Part shown: positions 40,072-41,276 of the stretch, piece by piece
How the letters are laid out: each line of letters begins with the position of its first letter
Numbering within the stretch: the stretch's first letter is position 1
Assembly: GCA_003576695.1 (NCBI GenBank)
Contig: QOZQ01000007.1
Span: forward strand, 1 to 41,276
Direction: 5' to 3'
From: Taklimakanibacter lacteus
Lineage (GTDB): Bacteria > Pseudomonadota > Alphaproteobacteria > Rhizobiales > Aestuariivirgaceae
DNA length: 41,276 nt
Program-made: the position numbers and the translations under genes
Notes under the pieces: model-generated
Databases searched by the model: none
The model's input: the letters and a program-made list of their open reading frames with translations, nothing else
What the model was told of the DNA's origin: nothing

Positions 40072-41276
40072 TGCGTCCACCCAACCCAGCCGGCTATGAA
40101 TGATTTTGGTCCGAGTGACGCCATGAATTCCGTCCATTCCCTTTCATGCTGTAAGAGTAAGCGATCGATCTTTGAGCGGATTTCCTTCTCCGGAAGTCCG
40201 ATGACTTCCGCGAGTTGGAACGCGTGAAAGTCTAACGATTGGTCAAAGTGCGGCGCGCGGCGCAGCGAGGCCAGATGGTCGAGATGCAACGCGCCTGCGA
40301 TCGCATAGTGACGCTGCGCCCGCGTAATCTTGGTGAACCCCTGAGCTGCGCCATCCGCAAAATCGGCAGCAGCGAGGTTCTCCCAGATATAGATGTCATT
40401 CGACTCATCTAGTCCTGCCGCATGAAGGCTCATACGCCGAAGCATACAGGCCGCGCAGATGCCGCACTGACGGCGGTGACCGCCCACGGAGACTTGTCGA
40501 TTATCCTGCCAACACGAGCGCGTTATACGCCATTCCGACGAGCGGCTATTTAAGGCAGCGTAAGCCGCGAGCGTTTCGCCCTTCGTGTACCACAGGCGCG
40601 GAAACTCGAATGCGATGTCGCGGCCAAGCAGCGCTTTGAGGAAGGCCGACATCTTCTTCGTGAAACGCGGATGGTTGCGGAAATCTTCATAGGCTTGCCC
40701 TACCGTCACAAGAGCTGGCCCGAGGGCACCCTGCCCGCTTTCCGGAACAAACACTTTGTTCGCCTTCGCGAGATAGGCCGCGAGCCCGCTCAAAACGGCG
40801 AATTTAAAACCACGCGAACGCGCGCTGCTTTCCACAAACCGCCGTTCAGATGGACGGACCTTATACGGTACGGCTGTAAACGGCTCTTTCCGACCGTGGC
40901 CGTCCTTCGGACGATCCGAAGTCTTTGGTCCAAGACGAACGCGGACAATTTTGTTGCCGTGTTCTTTCGCGAGAAGGGCGCCAACCGCGCGGGAGTCCAG
41001 ACCATCGCTGAAGGGCACCACACCGAGTGCCTCGGTCGGAAGGTTGAAAAGTCCCTGCTGGGGCGAAGGGGCATCCTTCTTACGATTGACGAACGTTACC
41101 TGCCACCGATCCCCGGTCAGCAGCTCCAAGGCATCATGTAGGCTGTCATGAACGGCCTTACTGCGCCAATGCGCAGGATTGTGGACGGGAAGATTGAGGG
41201 CGATATCCCGGCCCCAGCCAAGCGCCGGTCGCCGCTGCGTCTTGTCGCAAAACTCAACGGCCGCCGCCAATAGCAG
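40068..41276 (-). CDS. QueC-like PP-loop protein (QatC-like), 5' end outside window
   Basis: At least 402 codons, open to the right edge, so the N-terminus is missing. The PP-loop ATP pyrophosphatase motif is VVPFSDGLDSRAVGAL, a GQGALGP motif follows, and a four-Cys site (C253 then CGICAAC, counting from TTG 41270) matches the zinc site of QueC, which makes the nitrile of 7-cyano-7-deazaguanine. The extended N- and C-terminal parts (LNLPVHNPAHW; LHLDHLASLRRAPHF) are unlike housekeeping QueC and resemble the defence-associated QatC. No queuosine genes are near. It is the first visible gene of the operon and is coupled to the XRE-ImmA gene by a 4-bp overlap. Confidence 0.8.
   Translation of the reverse strand: MLLAAAVEFCDKTQRRPALGWGRDIALNLPVHNPAHWRSKAVHDSLHDALELLTGDRWQVTFVNRKKDAPSPQQGLFNLPTEALGVVPFSDGLDSRAVGALLAKEHGNKIVRVRLGPKTSDRPKDGHGRKEPFTAVPYKVRPSERRFVESSARSRGFKFAVLSGLAAYLAKANKVFVPESGQGALGPALVTVGQAYEDFRNHPRFTKKMSAFLKALLGRDIAFEFPRLWYTKGETLAAYAALNSRSSEWRITRSCWQDNRQVSVGGHRRQCGICAACMLRRMSLHAAGLDESNDIYIWENLAAADFADGAAQGFTKITRAQRHYAIAGALHLDHLASLRRAPHFDQSLDFHAFQLAEVIGLPEKEIRSKIDRLLLQHEREWTEFMASLGPKSFIAGWVGWTQ

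Larger units (their letters stand above)
25290..41276. mobile_element. dusA-integrated genomic island (right end outside window)
   Basis: From the dusA border to the window edge the content is accessory: integrase, AlpA regulator, copper/thiol-redox cargo, gene relics (merR, methyltransferase, parB) and a putative defence operon. Base composition is visibly lower in GC in the integrase region and in the defence operon than in the flanking chromosome and the copper operon, suggesting a mosaic. No conjugation, replication or transposase gene is seen, so the element is either defective or its transfer genes lie to the right. Confidence 0.7.

Noticed and set aside
35528-41276. A complete QatABCD system
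   Set aside because: Only a QatC-like gene is recognisable; no TatD-type nuclease or QatB-like gene follows, and the ATPase is last and SMC-like. Genes beyond the window edge could still change this.
41150-41276. Right attachment site of the island
   Set aside because: No second copy of the dusA 5' segment was found up to the window end; the QueC-like gene runs off the edge, so the island continues.

Overview
This window looks like chromosomal DNA from a GC-rich alphaproteobacterium, most likely a member of the Hyphomicrobiales (Rhizobiales). The evidence is family content and style: paired aerobic-type cobT/cobS, a DUF1289 protein, a TIGR02281-type membrane aspartic protease, ApbC/Mrp, an orphan HisKA kinase, an alphaproteobacterial class GN sortase with its VIT/VWA substrate, and TTAGAGCAAATCC-type intergenic palindromes. 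No rRNA, tRNA or CRISPR array was seen, so the genus cannot be named.

Left part, about 1-25,260, is core chromosome made of short, often convergent or divergent units. In order it holds: an XRE regulator; the sortase-target and sortase pair, whose sortase carries a palindromic repeat inside the reading frame and whose 3' end overlaps a relic of a DUF707 gene; an intact DUF707 gene; a class I glutamine amidotransferase; a DUF4956-VTC pair followed by a decayed phosphate-transporter tail; two overlapping M20 dipeptidase paralogues; an SLC13-type transporter followed by a two-domain universal stress protein; a proline-rich anchored protein; apbC; a Fe-S uracil-DNA glycosylase; a sensor kinase; divergent cobT/cobS; a retropepsin-like protease; DUF1289; a cold-shock protein with a double hairpin terminator; an epimerase; a beta-barrel protein with an LprI-like protein; a 57-residue proline-rich protein; and dusA.

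Right part, about 25,290 to the window edge, is a genomic island inserted at the 5' end of dusA, a known integration hotspot. It opens with a tyrosine recombinase preceded by four copies of a 9-bp repeat, then an AlpA-like regulator translationally coupled to two small membrane proteins. Next comes a copper/thiol-redox cargo operon on the plus strand: secreted Met/Cys-rich protein, Tat-exported multicopper oxidase, cytochrome c, DUF411, two thioredoxin-fold proteins, a Cys-rich membrane protein, a Met-rich periplasmic protein, SCO, CcdA and a 40-residue membrane microprotein. It ends abruptly in a truncated methyltransferase joined to a broken parB relic. A merR relic precedes the operon. The joints and relics indicate stepwise assembly of the island.

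The most interesting part is the minus-strand operon at 35,528-41,276 (its 5' end lies outside the window): a QueC-like PP-loop enzyme, an XRE-ImmA/IrrE metallopeptidase regulator, a PIN-like nuclease and a 914-residue SMC/Rad50-like ATPase, all overlapping or nearly touching. It resembles anti-phage systems that pair a large ATPase with a QueC-like protein, but the visible gene set does not match QatABCD. I regard it as the best candidate here for an undescribed system. That role is inference from gene families and context, not shown by the sequence.
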